Below, one piece after another: positions 7,248-8,446 of a stretch of DNA of 8,446 bases; position 1 is the stretch's first letter; each line of letters begins with the position of its first letter. The stretch is from Thermotoga sp. (GTDB taxonomy: Bacteria > Thermotogota > Thermotogae > B3-G13), in contig QNAT01000034.1 in the NCBI GenBank assembly GCA_003641555.1, positions 1 through 8,446 on the forward strand. The letters are read 5' to 3'. Below the pieces are notes generated by a model. The model was given only the letters and a program-made list of their open reading frames with translations. It ran no database searches and was not told the DNA's origin. The position numbers and the translations under genes were made by a program.

Positions 7248-7253
7248 AAAAAC

Positions 7254-7796
7254 ATGTTAATCATAAAAGTTGAAGAGCTTAAAAGTGAAAGAAGAATGCT
7301 TCGAATAAGAGAAGTGTTGCCCTGGAAAACATTTGAGTTCAGGGGAGAACCCCACAAGGTTTTACAACCAGTTACAGTAGACATATCAGCTCGCAGAGAG
7401 GGACAAAATATAATAGTGAAGGGTGATTCAAGCACTGTTTTAGAAGCCAGGTGTGATAGGTGCCTGACAAGATTAGAATTACCCTTAAAGGGTAAGATAG
7501 AAGCGATATACAAGCGTTATGACCCTGATAAAAAACCTATAGTTGAAAGTGGAGAACTAAAAGATTACGAGAATGTGATATACTATTCCGAAGATGAGAT
7601 AGATCTTACAGATAGGGTAGAGGAATCTCTCTTATTAGAGATTCCAATGAAGATATTGTGTAAAGAAGATTGTAAAGGTATATGTCCACATTGTGGGATA
7701 AACCTGAATGAGCATCCGGAACATGTATGCATGAAAACATCCAGAGTTAGAGCAAATAAATCAAGGTTTTCTATCTTAAAGACACTTGAACTTTGA
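7254..7796 (+). CDS. DUF177 / YceD family protein
   Basis: 180 residues starting MLIIKVEEL. DUF177 proteins are encoded next to rpmF across bacteria; E. coli YceD is needed for normal accumulation of 23S rRNA, so a role in large-subunit ribosome assembly is likely here. The family signature is a CDRC pair (Cys67, Cys70) after a beta-rich N-terminal half. The C-terminal part has further cysteines (136, 140, 144, 147, 159) in a KGICPHCGINLNEHP-type segment typical of Gram-positive and other anaerobe versions, probably a small metal-binding knuckle. It ends 16 bases before the rpmF ATG with the rpmF ribosome site between them, so the two are co-transcribed. Family assignment is strong from both motif and synteny; no enzymatic activity is claimed. 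Confidence 0.93.
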   Translation: MLIIKVEELKSERRMLRIREVLPWKTFEFRGEPHKVLQPVTVDISARREGQNIIVKGDSSTVLEARCDRCLTRLELPLKGKIEAIYKRYDPDKKPIVESGELKDYENVIYYSEDEIDLTDRVEESLLLEIPMKILCKEDCKGICPHCGINLNEHPEHVCMKTSRVRANKSRFSILKTLEL

Positions 7797-7812
7797 GGAA
7801 GGAGGTATAGAA

Positions 7813-7989
7813 ATGGCTGTACCAAAGAAAAAAATGTCCAAATCCAGGATGCGACGAAGGAGAGCAAGATTTTACGCGGCGCGTTCTGTAAACCTTGTGA
7901 AGTGCCCAAAATGCGGTGCACTCAAACTACCACACAGAGTCTGCAGAGAATGTGGTGAATACAACGGAAGGCAGGTCCTGGAAGTTTGA
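7813..7989 (+). CDS. rpmF: Large-subunit ribosomal protein L32 (bL32)
   Basis: 58 residues opening with MAVPKKKMSKSR, the diagnostic L32 start, then a very basic RMRRRRARF run that contacts 23S rRNA. Cys31-x2-Cys34 and Cys44-x2-Cys47 form the zinc ribbon of the cysteine-containing (C+) form, with the conserved KLPHRVC between them. An eight-base ribosome site, AAGGAGGT at 7799-7806, lies six bases before the ATG. An in-frame ATG at 7786 falls inside the DUF177 gene and is rejected. The stop TGA shares its A with the plsX ATG. Full length, no anomalies. Confidence 0.98.
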   Translation: MAVPKKKMSKSRMRRRRARFYAARSVNLVKCPKCGALKLPHRVCRECGEYNGRQVLEV

Positions 7990-8446
7990 TGAGTGGGGAA
8001 AAGATAAGGATTGCAGTTGACGGTGTTGGCGGAGATCGAGCTCCAGGAGAGGTGATCAAAGCCAGCGTTGATGCCTGTAAGAAATATGATACGGAGATCA
8101 TTCTCCTTGGCCCTAAGGAACTGCTGGAAAGAGAGATGTTGAATTACGGTGATGTTTCGAATATAAGCATAGAGGATGCTTCTCAAGTCGTATCTATGGA
8201 TGAAAAACCGACTAATGTTCTCCATGACTTCAAGGATTCAGCCTTTTTTAAAGGTGCCGAACTCGTAAAAGAAGGCAAAGCAGATGCGTTTGTAAGTGCA
8301 GGTAATACGGGAGCAATGCTTGCGGTATCGACATTCGTTATAGGCAGAATAAAAGGTGTGGAACGCCCTGCAATAGCGACCGTTGTTCCATCCATCAAAG
8401 GTGATGTTATCATCATAGATGCAGGGGCGAACGTTACCTGTAAACC
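7989..8446 (+). CDS. plsX: Phosphate acyltransferase PlsX, N-terminal part (cut by window edge)
   Basis: The first 152 residues of a protein usually about 330 long. PlsX makes acyl-phosphate from acyl-ACP and phosphate, which feeds PlsY in phosphatidic acid and membrane lipid synthesis; it is a peripheral membrane enzyme. Visible hallmarks are IAVDGVGGDRAP at 8-19 (usually DAMGGD), SMDEKP at 69-74, VSAGNTGAMLA at 102-112, ERPAIA at 125-130 and DAGANVTCK at 144-152 (usually DVGANVDCKP). The start overlaps the rpmF stop in TGATG with only a weak GGAAG ribosome site, so translation is probably coupled to rpmF. A segment around 80-87 reads DFKDSAFF where most homologues carry a KKDSS-like sequence, a mild departure. 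The rpmF-plsX order is widespread in bacteria and supports the call. Confidence 0.96.
   Translation, partial: MSGEKIRIAVDGVGGDRAPGEVIKASVDACKKYDTEIILLGPKELLEREMLNYGDVSNISIEDASQVVSMDEKPTNVLHDFKDSAFFKGAELVKEGKADAFVSAGNTGAMLAVSTFVIGRIKGVERPAIATVVPSIKGDVIIIDAGANVTCK

Noticed and set aside
7167..7253. Upstream starts (ATG at 7167 or 7230) for the DUF177 gene
   Set aside because: 7167 precedes the promoter and 7230 has a ribosome site only three bases away. Homologues start near the MLIIKVEEL position.

Overview
This is bacterial chromosomal DNA of roughly 40% G+C. Two operons diverge from an intergenic region at about 6746-7253. The right-hand operon (+ strand) is the conserved bacterial order DUF177/YceD - rpmF (ribosomal protein L32) - plsX (phosphate acyltransferase), which places the window in a bacterium rather than an archaeon. 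The proteins are rich in Lys, Glu, Arg and Ile, and L32 is the four-cysteine zinc form. This would suit an anaerobic or thermophilic lineage, but I cannot name a clade from the sequence alone.

The left-hand operon (- strand) fills about 80% of the window and looks like an accessory defence locus. In transcription order it holds: (1) a 1060-residue protein joining an N-terminal phospholipase-D/HKD-type nuclease domain to an SNF2-like helicase; (2) an approximately 1140-residue Eco57I/COG1002-type adenine-N6 DNA methyltransferase with a TaqI-like C-terminal target-recognition region; (3) the first 49 codons of a Fic-family protein, cut by the window edge. Genes 1 and 2 overlap by 8 bases and genes 2 and 3 share one base (TAATG), so all three are probably made from one translationally coupled transcript. 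The likely division of labour is that the methyltransferase recognises and marks self DNA, the helicase translocates on DNA and the HKD domain cuts unmodified DNA. Fic proteins usually transfer AMP or a similar group to a target protein, so the third gene may add a toxin-like or regulatory arm. The arrangement resembles a type ISP or DISARM-like enzyme split and rebuilt around an HKD nuclease, but the genes that define DISARM are not visible here.

The leftward promoter has a perfect extended -10 element. Two direct repeats 31 bp apart lie upstream of it, and a small palindrome with a tandem repeat overlaps it, which suggests regulated expression. The rightward operon has a near-consensus promoter (TTGAAA, 17 bp, TATAAT). 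By hand count, base composition drops from about 44% to about 31% G+C inside the methyltransferase gene near position 1740, so the half carrying the target-recognition region may have been exchanged with an AT-rich donor.
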